A stretch of DNA of 64,000 bases from Ampullaceana balthica (GCA_944989445.1 CALYLW010000071.1:86001-150000); one strand, 5' to 3'; shown: positions 44,535-55,025, counted from the first letter of the stretch. Numbers and translations are program-made. Notes: a model not told the origin generated them from the sequence alone.

Positions 44535-44760
44535 GTGTACCAGATTCCGGCTCCGGCAAATCAGGAATCCGGCCATATTTAAAAAATCCGGCTTCGGCTC
44601 TGGCTTTGGCAGAATTTCATTTCATTTTTCCGGCCGATTCCGGCTAGCCGGTAGAGCCATAAAATATATATATTCATAATTGCTCCAGCTGCGGCAAATC
44701 CAAAATCCGGCCAATTTTACGAATCCGACTCTGGCTTCGGCCGGATTTCTCCCCTATGAA
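44535..44760. repeat. CCGGCTCCGGCAAATC dispersed repeat, copy 1
   Basis: Begins GTACCAGATTCCGGCTCCGG and contains several further ATCCGGC/TTCCGGC pieces. A 55-bp piece of the same repeat (GTACCGGATTCCGGCTCCGG) lies at 54970. The end is similar to the start in inverted form (GGCTTCGGCCGGATT). A small DNA element is likely, but its limits are not resolved. Confidence 0.5.
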
Positions 44761-45116
44761 AAATACAACTTTCTTCTACGTAACATGGCTACATCTTCGC
44801 TTCCATCACCAAAACTTTGCCTTCTCTCTTTCTTCGACTGTGAGTTTCAATTAAAATGACAAGTTCTCCACATAAAACTTCAGCAAAAGTCAAGTATCCT
44901 CTACTCTACAGAGTCCATTACTTTCTCAGTGAATAGCCTCTGTAAAGAATTTTTTTTAGCAATACACGTTTGTAAATAATACGGCATCATTAACTTCAGA
45001 AAGTACACGTTTTCAGATAGTACACGTGTTTCCAGATAGTACATGTTTCCAAATGACAAAATAAAATTTATATTAGAAAATTAAAAGTTTTCATGCTGAC
45101 TAACAGAATTCCTGCG
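44761..45116. other. Intergenic, no gene seen
   Basis: AT-rich; three short CAGATAGTACACGT-like direct repeats at 45000-45050. Confidence 0.45.
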
Positions 45117-46289
45117 TCTGTTGGTGTGTTGAGTCTGTTGGTGTGTTGAGTCTGTTGGTGTGTTGAGTCTGTTGGTGTGTTGAGTCTGTTGGTGTGTTGA
45201 GTCTGTTGGTGTGTTGAGTCTGTTGGTGTGTTGAGTCTGTTGGTGTGTTGAGTCTGTTGGTGTGTTGAGTCTGTTGGTGTGTTGAGTCTGTTGGTGTGTT
45301 GAGTCTGTTGGTGTGTTGAGTCTGTTGGTGTGTTGAGTCTGTTGGTGTGTTGAGTCTGTTGGTGTGTTGAGTCTGTTGGTGTGTTGAGTCTGTTGGTGTG
45401 TTGAGTCTGTTGGTGTGTTGAGTCTGTTGGTGTGTTTAGTCTGTTGGTGTGTTGAGTCTGTTGGTGTGTTGAGTCTGTTGGTGTGTTGAGTCTGTTCGTG
45501 TGTTGAGTCTGTTGGTGTGTTGAGTCTGTTGGTGTGTTGAGTCTGTTGGTGTGTTGAGTCTGTTGGTGTGTTGAGTCTGTTGGTGTGTTGAGTCTGTTCG
45601 TGTGTTGAGTCTGTTCGTGTGTTGAGTCTGTTGGTGTGTTGAGTCTGTTGGTGTGTTGAGTCTGTTGGTGTGTTGAGTCTGTTGGTGTGTTGAGTCTGTT
45701 GGTGTGTTGAGTCTGTTGGTGTGTTGAGTCTGTTGGTGTGTTGAGTCTGTTGGTGTGTTGAGTCTGTTGGTGTGTTGAGTCTGTTCGTGTGTTGAGTCTG
45801 TTCGTGTGTTGAGTCTGTTGGTGTGTTGAGTCTGTTGGTGTGTTGAGTCTGTTCGTGTGTTGAGTCTGTTGGTGTGTTGAGTCTGTTGGTGTGTTGAGTC
45901 TGTTGGTGTGTTGAGTCTGTTGGTGTGTTGAGTCTGTTGGTGTGTTGAGTCTGTTGGTGTGTTGAGTCTGTTGGTGTGTTGAGTCTGTTGGTGTGTTGAG
46001 TCTGTTGGTGTGTTGAGTCTGTTCGTGTGTTGAGTCTGTTGGTGTGTTGAGTCTGTTCGTGTGTTGAGTCTGTTCGTGTGTTGAGTCTGTTGGTGTGTTG
46101 AGTCTGTTGGTGTGTTGAGTCTTTTGGTGTGTTGAATCTGTTGGTGTGTTGAGTCTGTTGGTGTGTTGAGTCTGTTGGTGTGTTGAGTCTGTTCGTGTGT
46201 TGAGTCTGTTGGTGTGTTGAGTCTGTTGGTGTGTTGAGTCTGTTGGTGTGTTGAGTCTGTTGGTGTGTTTAGTCTGTTGGTGTGTTGAG
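45117..46289. repeat. 17-bp satellite, 69 units
   Basis: Exactly 69 units of TCTGTTGGTGTGTTGAG. The main variant TTCGTGTG appears in scattered units and small clusters (45495, 45597-45614, 45784-45801, 46021, 46055-46072). A rare TTTAG variant occurs at 45436 and 46268. Confidence 0.97.
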
Positions 46290-46482
46290 CTTTTCGTTTG
46301 CCTCTGTCAGATTTTCTATAGCTTACAAAATAAACTCAAAATGGCTCCATGGTATATTCAATTTTTTTAAAATATTAATCCTGAAGTTTGTTTAAAGTCT
46401 TACATGTGGCAGTAATTTGATCTTTCCAACGGTGTGTGGACATTAAAAGAATGCGTAACAACGTTCTAGTGTACTCGTAAAA
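46290..46482. other. Spacer, nothing recognised
   Basis: Short AT-rich spacer between the 17-bp satellite and R5. Confidence 0.4.
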
Positions 46483-47070
46483 AATGCTTTTGACTATAAA
46501 TCCTTTATATACGATACGTAACTAAAAGTATGTTCATTATAATACGCATCGCCCGACAATCCAAAAAGCCAAATTTTAGTTATGTCTAATATACAAAGGA
46601 TTTATAGTATAAAAAAAAACTACTACAGTCTGCCTACTAAATTTCAGCTTGATTTGATCATGGGAAAAGGGTTATAAAAACATGTTTAATATAATGCGCA
46701 CCGTGCTACAGCTTAGCTTAACATTTACGGATCGGGAATATATTTTTAAAAAGTGTGGTCAATATAATACGCACCGCACCCCGCGACAGGAGAATATTAA
46801 AAAGGTTGTTCCATATAATACGCACCGCGACAGTCTTAGAACAAAAACTTACATGCTACTTAGAGTGATACATAGAGATGATCTAAAAATTCATTTATTT
46901 AATTACAGTACATTTGATCGATGTCAAATTTTGATACATCATTTTTATCGTCGCCACGAGTCTGCCTGCCAAATTTCAGCTCGCTAGCATAAAGGGAATG
47001 GGTTAAATATCGATCAAACGTTTTTGCGGTAAACAAGCAAGCAGACGCCACGAGTTAATATAAATGATTT
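46483..47070 (+). repeat. Dispersed R repeat, copy R5
   Basis: From CTCGTAAAAAATGCTTTTGACTATAAATCC-like start (pieces up to TATAAATCCTTTATATAC) to CACGAGTTAATATAAATG. It contains an extra ATACAAAGGATTTATAG segment near 46590, suggesting two joined partial copies. The ATATAATGCGCACCG motif occurs near 46690, 46764 and 46816. Confidence 0.65.
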
Positions 47071-47280
47071 AAAATAGTTAGAGAGTTCATTTTACTTGGG
47101 GTAGCATGTAAGCAAACCAGGTTTAATGAACTGTTTGAGCAAAGTACTAATTTTACATTGAGATTTATGTCTTTAAATCTTTATTGATCTCCTGTACACT
47201 GTTCAGCCATGAACAAGTATTAACACACTTTGAGCCTCTATAGTCCATTATTTAAGACCATCATCTTTACTTTAAAGTTA
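47071..47280. other. Nothing recognised
   Basis: AT-rich; may be the downstream part of the decayed hAT transposase that follows on the minus strand. Confidence 0.35.
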
Positions 47281-47630
47281 TTTAAAATAATTTCAGAAAT
47301 GTCGTAAGGAGATTCATTTTTTGTTTCAATGAAATCTTTTAAAGATTCTACGCCTACTTTCTGATTTGCAATCTCTACATATTGCAAAACTTGACTTGTT
47401 TGATCCTCATCTGAAATATCTGGAGAGCTATCGAAAACAATTGAATAATATTTGTTCTCTTACACCTAAAAGAAGATTTTTGGCGAACTTTATCTCCTAA
47501 AACTGCAACAAGCTCCTTTTGAAATTGAGATGACAAGTTTTTGTGTACCCGTTTTATCATGATGTTCTCGAAGCACTGGATCATACATTATCACCAGAAT
47601 CATGAGTTCCAGAATAATGCCTAAATTTGC
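47281..47630 (-). pseudogene. hAT (ZMYM1-like, DUF4371) transposase remnant
   Basis: On the minus strand, in order: ELMILVIMYDPVLREH, NLSSQFQKELVAVLGDKV, YYSIVFDSSPDISDEDQ, QYVEIANQKVGVESLKDF. These are successive conserved stretches of the DUF4371 transposase core (pattern DpvLreH, Lsp.iQneli.llg..v, yfsii.DetpDishveQ, RYv). The Asp in IVFD is the first catalytic acidic residue of the RNase H-like fold. Pieces lie in different frames, with frameshifts near 47560 and 47470. No terminal repeats were found around it. It is an old relic from the same broad family as 35010-36198 but from an upstream part of the protein. Confidence 0.78.
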
Positions 47631-47951
47631 ACTAGTATTGTTCTTTCTGTGAAACTATGACAAGCTTAGTACTGTCAAACTTTCTAATAACAACTTCTTC
47701 CCGCTATGTTTCGTTTGCCTTTACAACATATTGTAGTTCTTTTTTAAGTCTTTTTTTTTAAATCCGGTTTCTGTTCTCCGATAAATTAAAAGTTAATGAT
47801 ACTTATTCATAAGTAGCCATTGCTTCTTTTCACGTGTACACTATTAGACATAACAAAACATCCAACATATATTATTTGTTAAAAAATCAATCAATTAATA
47901 TTCCTTATCCATTTAATTTTTAATTGCCAACATTCCCTCAATAGATTATGG
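47631..47951. other. Intergenic, no gene seen
   Basis: AT-rich; may include further decayed hAT sequence. Confidence 0.35.
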
Positions 47952-48144
47952 CAGTGTTTCTCAAATAGTGGTGCGTGCCATCCATCGGGGGCGCGAGGCT
48001 TCATAAAGGGGGGCTCGTTTGACCGTTATACAGAGGTGTACTTATAACAATTTTATAGACAAATGATACTATTTACAGTCGCGTGGGGGGCGCGAAATGT
48101 TTTCTTTCTTCCTTGGCATGACAGAAAATAATTGAGAAACACTG
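47952..48144. mobile_element. hAT MITE, CAGTGTTTCTCAAA family, copy 3 (193 bp)
   Basis: Ends CAGTGTTTCTCAAAT and ATTGAGAAACACTG. Perfect 8-bp duplication GATTATGG (47944-47951 and 48145-48152). The interior has GGGGGCGCGAGGC and GGGGGGCGCGAA, so it is a sister subfamily of the GGTCC-rich copies. Confidence 0.9.
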
Positions 48145-48152
48145 GATTATGG

Positions 48153-49104
48153 TAAGATCATTATCTCCGAACACAACGGAGAATAGTGCAACACTTTCCT
48201 CGTGAGAACTTTGTGGCCCGGCAGATTTTGAGTCCCCACTTAAAGGGAAATTGTGATGACATTGTTTACGTTTAGCGCATTTAAAAATCAAGAGCGGCCC
48301 GGAGTACCCGGACAGAAATACTCGAGAACTGCTATTTAGAGGCTTTTTTAACACGGGAAGTGTTTCACTGTGTTAAATAACAGATGTTGGGGTAGAAGTG
48401 GGAGGCATAACGCATCAATCGCATTGTGGCGTCAAGGCAAAATGAATATGTTACATTTTTGACAGTCTGCCAACAGTCTCAAGGTTACCAGCGACGCACA
48501 CACGTCTGTAAATAATGCCGTCCTTACTTCAAAAAAAATAACGTTATGCAGTGGCGTAGCCTGGGTAAAAATGCTACAGAAATGAGGTGTGTGCTAAAAA
48601 TATGAAAATACACGGGGAAAAAATAGGGGGGGGGGTAACAATTGCGTGCGGAAAACGGTTCTTAAACTATTACAGCAAGGATCTTTTTTTCTTCTTTTTT
48701 TTCTTTTTAATTTATTTTAAAAGCATGTAAATGACGGAATGCTAATGCCGTACTCTAAAAGACAAGGCATGTGAAGCTGGCGACCCCCCAACCGCTATCC
48801 GCCCCTGACATGATCAGGAAACCAGCTGACACAGATGCCCATGACCCCGACCAGATATCCCCCGTACGTATTAACGTAATCCAGACATTTAATCTCTGCG
48901 TGAGCACAGATCTGAAGGTGCGAACAACATGCACGTGCGTGAATGCACGTCGATGACCTGACCTCTGGCATCCTTTCATCCGCCCCCCCTCCCCGTCCTT
49001 TCCTGTCACTCGTGATCTCGGCCCCCAGGATGTCGACTGATCAAACACGAGGTTCGCCGAGAGGAAGTCTTTCAAACACAACGACGGCGTTGGTGGTGCT
49101 TGTG
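48153..49104. other. Intergenic with a lone GGCGTAGC terminus
   Basis: GCAGTGGCGTAGCCTGGG at about 48549 matches the ends of the 51186-51717 element; no partner end is near. A G-run lies at 48626-48635. Open frames at 48755-49081 have no recognised domain. Confidence 0.45.
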
Positions 49105-49405
49105 TTGATGTAAGTGTGTGGTTGTGTGGCTGTGTGTGGCTCTGTAGATGTGTGTGATTGCGTGTTTGGGTTGTGTGGCTGTGTGTGGCTCTGTAGATGT
49201 GTGTGGTTGCGTTTTGGGTTGTGTGGCTGTGTGTGGCTCTGTAGATGTGTGTGGTTGCGTGTTTGGGTTGTGTGGCTGTGTGTGGCTCTGTAGATGTGTG
49301 TGGTTGCGTGTTTGGGTTGTGTGGCTGTGTGTGGCTCTGAAGTTGTGTGTGGTTGCGTGTTTGGGTTGTGTGGCTGTGTGTGGCTCTGTAGATGTGTGTG
49401 GTTGC
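49105..49405. repeat. About 49-bp GT-rich minisatellite, 6 units
   Basis: Units of GTGTTTGGGTTGTGTGGCTG, TGTGTGGCTCTGTAGATG and GTTGC with one- or two-base length changes. The minus-strand threonine/histidine frame is a periodicity artefact. Confidence 0.9.
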
Positions 49406-49417
49406 GCGTGTGTCGTT

Positions 49418-49853
49418 CTATTAGTGGATACTGAACTTTTATCGGTCTACTCACCCACTCGCCAGCTACGATCTTCTGCAGACACACGCGTTCTCTCTGT
49501 TCCTACGACACGCACCAAAACATTTGGTGAAAGGTCGTTCTCTTTTTGTGCAGCCAAACAATGGAATTCTCTACCATTACACATACGTAGTATTCAAACA
49601 ACCAAGTCCTTCAAGACTGCACTTAAGACACATCTTTTCAAAATTTATTTTCAAAATTAATGAAACAACATTTCTTGTAAATGATTAACGTAGCTTATGT
49701 ATTATGTACTGTAATTTTTGTGTTTGTTATGATATGAAAGTTAATTTAATATTTATAGGTATGTTATTTCTTTCATATAAAGCGCTGTGAGCCCAGTTCC
49801 TTACTTGGATACAGCGCTATATAAATAATCAATTTATTATTATTATTACTAGT
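49418..49853 (+). mobile_element. 5'-truncated LINE: C-terminal tail and 3' UTR
   Basis: The reading frame to stop at 49658-49660 gives YSPTRQLRSSADTRVL, KTFGERSFSFCAAKQWNS, LPLHIRSIQTTKSFKTALK and THLFKIYF. This is the well-known end of CR1/L2-like LINE proteins (LRSs.d..L.vP..r.ktfG.rsFs..ap..WNsLP..ir). The 3' UTR ends AGCGCTATATAAATAATC and an (ATT)n tail (about 49830-49848). The RT domain is absent. Upstream the frame runs into the GT minisatellite, where the truncation lies. Confidence 0.85.
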
Positions 49854-50300
49854 TTGTGCTGCGGCGCCGTGGCGCCTGCGGCGCCCCTTTTTTAAAGGGC
49901 GCCTATGGCGCCCACCTTTTTCAAAAATCAAACTAAATTGTCCTTGTATGATAAATACGTAATATTAAACTTTCTTAAATGTACAAAAAGTATTTTATAA
50001 TGGTTTTTTTATTTTATTTTTTTATTTTTTATGTCAAAAGCCCAAGTAACTTATCCTTGTATGATAAACACGAAATATTCCTGAAAATTAAACAAAGCAT
50101 TTATATAATATTTTTTACAGTGCTAATCACCACACGATTTTTAAACTAATTTTAGAAAGCAGCGCACCAAATTACTGCACCAAAAAATAACTATTTGCGT
50201 CAATCAGCACTGCTTACAACGCAAAATTTAAAAAAACAGAGTGATTTCCCTTAACGTTAGATGGCAGTGACAAATGAGCGTAAATATATAATATAATTAT
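49849..50300 (-). mobile_element. Helitron-like element H4
   Basis: Read on the minus strand it ends with GGCGCC-palindrome sequence, GCAGCACAAA and CTAG (49849-49852) before a T. The body shares CAAGTAACTTATCCTTG, TGATAAAYACGAAATATT and AGAAAGCAGCGCACCAAATT with H1, H2 and H5. The 5' limit is uncertain. It starts exactly at the end of a LINE (ATT)n tail. Confidence 0.6.
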
Positions 50301-50674
50301 ATGTTCTTTGTTGTGTTGGTTTGTGTTTATGTGTTTGGGAGTGTGTGGTTGAGTTACATCTGCATTACAACTGGGTCATTGTAGTCGAGTTGAAGATCTC
50401 CTGGGCCTGGGCAAATCAGGTTCCGTCAAATAAATTTTAAAAAATTAAAAAATGGAATTAAGAAAGTGATAGTTGGTTTATGAAATCATTTCTTAATTTA
50501 TACCTTAAACTAGGCTGCCACCATTATTATTTATTTTCTTTTGTATTATTTTTGGTTCAACTTCCTTCCTTTCTATTTTTTGAAAATCTCAGGAACTCCC
50601 CGGAACCACCAATTGTTCGTGAATATTTGGGCTTTGCTATTTGGAAGAATTCCTCGAATTGATCTCTGTCGATT
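50301..50674. other. Intergenic, no gene seen
   Basis: AT-rich, nothing recognised. Confidence 0.4.
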
Positions 50675-50817
50675 TCTAGACCCTTACACATCCTAGACCC
50701 TTACACATCCTAGACCCTTACACATCCTAGACCCTTACACATCCTAGACCTTTACACATCCTAGACCCTTACACATCCTAGACCCTTACACATCCTAGAC
50801 CCTTACACATCCTAGAA
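50675..50817. repeat. 17-bp minisatellite, 8 units
   Basis: Units of CCTAGACCCTTACACAT; one unit has CCTTT instead of CCCTT. Unrelated in sequence to the 17-bp array at 45117. Confidence 0.93.
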
Positions 50818-51129
50818 CCTATTTCATTTATCCCATAATGTTCCGCATATTATGTATTACATCAAGACGATGCTACGGGTCTCAATTTATGAGACTCAGG
50901 CCGTTGTTTGATTCTTGGGCAGTTTGTTAGTGCAAATGATGATATCATGAGGATGTACACAGCATCATAAAACTATCATGCACCAATAATGCATCCATCT
51001 ACAAGGCTGTAATTCCATTGTATTTAATTTGTGTAGTGAACAGAAAGCAAACGATGTTTGACAGAGAGTTGAGTCACGTTATCGTGTCTATCAACAGTGG
51101 GACTAGTTAAGGGACAATATCGTATTATG
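50818..51129. other. Intergenic, no gene seen
   Basis: Nothing recognised. Confidence 0.4.
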
Positions 51130-51905
51130 TGAGGTCTATGGTTATGTCCTAGTATGGGCTTATATCCTGTTAAGTGGGGTCTATGCATTGGCGTAGCGAG
51201 GGGGGGCAGTGGGAAAATACCTCGGGCGGCACTTTGCCAGGGGCGGCAAATTCCTAGTCGTTAATTAGTTTCTTAAAATAAAAATTTTAAAAGAAAGAGT
51301 TTTTTAAAACCGAAATTAAAGAAAAGCGTAAGACATTAATAAAAAGAAATAAAGGAACTATCGAAAAGTATGTGAACGTTTTGACTGCCAAAACTTCAAA
51401 CTCCTTATTAAATATAAATTCTTCTGATTCTTAAACTACTGTCATAAAAAACAGGCTAAATTAGTATGGAGAGGTGTCACTGATGTGTTGATAAATTCGT
51501 TGATTCTTAAAATTTGACAGCCGTCCCTGTTGCAAAATTAAGGGCGGCAAATTCATCGTTGTTAATTAGCTAATTGTTAAAACGTGAAAATTAATTTAAA
51601 TAAAAGAAAAGAAAAGCCAAGATTAAAAAAATAAACGAAATGAAGAAATATATTAAAATACGAGAGCGGCAAATTAGGTTTCTGCCCCGGGCGGCACACA
51701 CCCACGCTACGCCGCTGGGTCTATGGTTATGTCCCAGTATGGGCTTATATCTTGTTAAGTGAGGTCTATGGTTATGTCCCAGTATGGGCCTATATCCTGT
51801 TAAGTGTGGTCTATGGTTATGTCCCAGTATGGGCTTATATCCTGTTAATGAGTGAGGTCTATGGTTATGTCCCAGTTTTGGATCAGATCCTGTTATGTGA
51901 GGTTT
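51130..51905. repeat. 45-bp minisatellite split by a transposon
   Basis: Units of GGTCTATGGTTATGTCCCAG and TATGGGCTTATATCCTGTTA. About one and a half units precede and four follow the element at 51186-51717. Outside the element the array is continuous. Confidence 0.88.
51186..51717. mobile_element. TIR element, CAGTGGCGTAGC family (532 bp)
   Basis: Ends CATTGGCGTAGCGAGGG and CCCACGCTACGCCGCTG (inverted). A perfect 8-bp duplication, GGTCTATG, flanks it (51178-51185 and 51718-51725), which is the first eight bases of the host 45-bp unit. Inner blocks GGGCGGCA and GGGGCGGCAAATTC recur. The 8-bp duplication fits hAT or P; no transposase is present. Confidence 0.88.
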
Positions 51906-52896
51906 ATGTTTATTTCACCATGATTATTTCATTTAATGGCTGTTCAACCTGTCTGCTCAACCCGATATTATAAAACATGTTAGCTGTCCAGTGAACAGAG
52001 AATTATTGATGGGGGATTTTTGTTCCACGTTATTGGATTGCGGGGCGAGTGGGTGGGTGGGTGGGTGGGTTTGGGGTGGGGGGTGTATATAATCGGATTA
52101 TTTGTAATTGTGGCCATCGTTCGCCATAATCGCGGCTCATCCAAAGAATTCATGTGTGTAGTCTAGATACAATGGTCAGGTCGTCGGTCAAGATCATCGA
52201 CCATGTCCTTTCTATTGCCATTCAAATGCTTGCCTAACAACTGGGAAGGTCTGCCTAACAAAAGGATAGGCATGTCTAACAACACATCACGCTTGCCTAA
52301 AAGTTCTCCGTTGTGAAATTTTCTGCAAACCTTCAGATTTGTCACTATGCATCCATATATGTTCGCGTGAACGAGCCCTTATCATTAAAAAATGGCATCC
52401 ACTTCCGGTTTTGTTTAATCTATGTTTACAGTTGAACGCAACAATCATAAATTGTGTTTTAGCATATTGTGCGTTCTGAGGCTTCCTTGTCCAGTTCTAT
52501 GGAAGCAGAGGCGGTGACTTTGACAAGGCTCAACGTTGGGAACCTTAGAATCAGGGACAGCCAGGAGAATGCGGTGGAGTAAGTTTTAAAACGGGTGTCG
52601 CCTCGCTGCGGAAAATGTCTGGATTCTCTGGGAGACGTCATATTTTGGTTGTTAGGTTGAAACGACTTGCGTGGTGATGGGAGGGGGCGTGGGGTGTCAT
52701 GTGGTCTGCTGTTGCCTTGTGACAACGCCTGAGAGCGCCAGCTTGTTCCTCACTGTCCTCTGGTCAAACTAGAAACTAACCGTCATAGACTGGTAGCCCC
52801 CGACCCACCATTTTTCCACCCCCTCATCCTTGTGAAGATCTGACTGCCAATTATAATGGCTGCTGGTGGAAATCCATTCACAAAAAATCCGTGTTA
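51906..52896. other. Intergenic with a G-rich tract
   Basis: A GGGTGGGTGGGTGGGT-type tract at 52045-52085 could form a G-quadruplex. Small minus-strand frames (52163-52345, 52459-52725) have no recognised domain. Confidence 0.45.
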
Positions 52897-53333
52897 GGGT
52901 CCGTTCATAAATGAGGTCACGCGCTTTTGGCCCATTTTTACCCCCCCCCCTTTTTTTTCGTCTTTTCGTCACAAAAACTTAGACCCCCCCCCCAAAAAAA
53001 AATCCAATATGACGTCACAAATCTTTGACTCCACCCCCTCCCTAAAAGCGGTATTTTCTATTTGAAAATGAGCATGTATCAAATCACTTTATTGTAATTT
53101 TAGTATGTATTTAGTGTAAAACTGCACTCCAATATCGTTTAACGCGTGAATCCACGTAAAATGTCATAAAATAAGTTGTAATAAATCGAATATTTAAGTG
53201 GAACTTTTATTTAAAGTAGCGTGTTTTGTCGTGACGTCACAATTCTTAAACTCCCCCCTCCCCCTCTTCACACATTGTCACAAATGTGTGGACCCTCCCC
53301 CCTGGGCGCGTGACATCATTTATGGACGGCCCC
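52897..53333. mobile_element. MITE, GGGGCCGTCCATAAAT family, copy 2 (437 bp)
   Basis: Left end GGGTCCGTTCATAAATGAGG, right end ATCATTTATGGACGGCCCC, flanked by TTA on both sides (52894-52896 and 53334-53336). The interior is C-rich at both edges and AT-rich in the middle, as in copy 1 at 24526. TTA duplication fits PIF/Harbinger. Confidence 0.72.
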
Positions 53334-53638
53334 TTATTCATTTAGACCAATTTCATTAAGATATGACTCATATAAGCGGGTAATCTTTCGGGTCTTTTCT
53401 CAACAGATTTTTGTTAATTCATCGTAGAATTGTCCAAGAAAAAAACTTCTACGACATTCTTATTTGTAAATTTTGCAAACTTATAAGGTTATTCCAACAA
53501 ATAATAATTATTTTTTTAAAACGAAAATCTTGTCTAAAAATACTAACATTATGTAATGAAATATGACGTTTTCCGGTTTGGGAAATGACAACTGATCTTT
53601 TCAGGTTATGTCATACTTTACAACTTGAACAAATAGAA
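53334..53638. other. Intergenic, no gene seen
   Basis: AT-rich, nothing recognised. Confidence 0.4.
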
Positions 53639-53938
53639 AGCTTTGATTCCTTACTCTCATAACTAGAACTCAAGTACCATAACCCTAACCCTAACTCTAG
53701 CTTTGAATCCTTACTCTCATAACTAGAACTCAATTACCATAAACCTAACCCTAACCCTAGCTTTGATTCCTTACTCTCATAACTAGAACTCAAGTACCAT
53801 AACCCTAACCCTAGCTTTGATTCCTTACTCTCATAACTAGAACTCAAGTACCATAACCCTAACCCTAACCCTAGCTTTGATTCCTTACTCTCATAACTAG
53901 AACTCAAGTACCATAACCTTAACCCTAACCCTAGCTTT
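53639..53938. repeat. 60-bp satellite with internal telomere-type repeats
   Basis: Five units beginning AGCTTTGATTCCTTACTCTC. Each ends with two to three copies of CCCTAA-type hexamers (TTAGGG on the minus strand). Four units are 60 bp and the third is 54 bp, exactly one hexamer shorter. Hexamers are partly mutated (AACTCT, AACCTT). Confidence 0.93.
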
Positions 53939-54597
53939 AACGTCCAATTCATGATTCATTTTGCTCGCCTTCTCCACATAATTGAGAACCAACTTATCGC
54001 TATCATTTCATTTGCTAGCGCATCTGAACTAAGGGAAGTTACCCAAGTTGGCGAAGATATAAAGTCTGCAGGTTCGCCCATCAACATGCTTCCAAATGTT
54101 GCCCTGACATGCCCCGAAGGACTTCTATTAATAGACGGGGCCGACAACACTTGTGGGCCACGTGCCACGTGTGCCATAAAATGATAAATTCTATTGATCG
54201 CCGGGGTAGGTGGGCAGCTGTGAGAATTTGATGACGTCAAGGCCAGTTAGAGCTCTCTGTTTTAAATATTATTTTTATTAGTGAAGGCTGTGTTCTTTTA
54301 TAACTCCACCCAAACACTTGTATCAAACTTCAAAACTGCAACTCTCATCTGCCGTGAGTGAGTAAACGGGCAAGATAATGGCCAGACGGTCTAAACAGCT
54401 GGATCGAATGACAATGAAACAATCCCTGCTGTAATGTAGTGGCATGGCATTCTTCTTAAAATATAATGACATGTGATTGGACCAATATTGGCTCTCCAAG
54501 TTTCAGTTAAAAACTTTGCTAGTATGTATGAAACAAACACAGATTTAATTAATTTTAAAAAAAAATACTTAGAGCAGACCAGGGCAATGTTGTAGAC
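53939..54597. other. Intergenic, no gene seen
   Basis: The plus frame 53951-54184 (77 codons) has no domain I recognise; it could be a chance ORF. Nothing else assigned. Confidence 0.4.
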
Positions 54598-54680
54598 CAG
54601 TGGTTCTCAAAGTGGTGGTCCATTTAGCAATGGAAAAAATTCCCGCAGATCCGCAATATTAAAAAGTTTGAGAAGCACTG
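54598..54680. mobile_element. hAT MITE, CAGTGSTTCTCAAA family, copy 4 (83 bp)
   Basis: Ends CAGTGGTTCTCAAAG and GTTTGAGAAGCACTG. Duplication TTGTAGAC (54590-54597) and TTTTAGAC (54681-54688), with one mismatch. The shortest copy; only one GTGGTGGTCC piece of the interior remains. Confidence 0.85.
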
Positions 54681-54744
54681 TTTTAGACAAGTAAGGTAAC
54701 ATAGTAGAGAAGTGAAGCTACTCAATTAAACAGAAGAGAGTTGG

Positions 54745-54890
54745 GAGGGGGGGGGCGCCGGCATAATTTATTTCTAGCCTGGGGGGGGGGCACCGGCATA
54801 ATTTATTGTAGCCTGGGGGGGGAGCCGGCATAATTTATTGTATCCTGTCGGCATAATTTATTGTAGCCTGGGGGGGGGGCAACGTAAAGC
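54745..54890. repeat. G-run / CCGGCATAATTTATTGTA short tandem repeat
   Basis: Four irregular units of CCGGCATAATTTATTGTA separated by G-runs (GCCTGGGGGGGG). Unit length varies with the number of Gs. Confidence 0.8.
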
Positions 54891-54961
54891 AGAATGAGAC
54901 AACCTTGTGGCAGAGACAGGACACCGCTGACAAAAGATAGCTGTAATATATATATACTAAT

Positions 54962-55025
54962 AATTAGTAGTGTACCGGATTCCGGCTCCGGCAAATCCGG
55001 ATTACGGCCATTTTATATAATATAG
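54962..55025. repeat. CCGGCTCCGGCAAATC dispersed repeat, copy 2 fragment
   Basis: GTACCGGATTCCGGCTCCGG followed by CAAATCCGGATTACGGCC matches the start of 44535-44760; the copy is cut after about 55 bp. Confidence 0.5.

Noticed and set aside
49041..49660. Single 170-codon plus gene (49148-49660)
   Set aside because: The first half is the GT minisatellite and only the last part (from about 49418) is LINE tail; the fusion is by chance.
53639..53938. Chromosome end (telomere)
   Set aside because: Only two to three hexamers per unit, embedded in a 54-bp core and flanked on both sides by ordinary sequence.
53951..54184. Small plus-strand gene of 77 codons
   Set aside because: A sizeable ORF lies on the opposite strand too, and the protein has no recognisable feature; cannot be supported.
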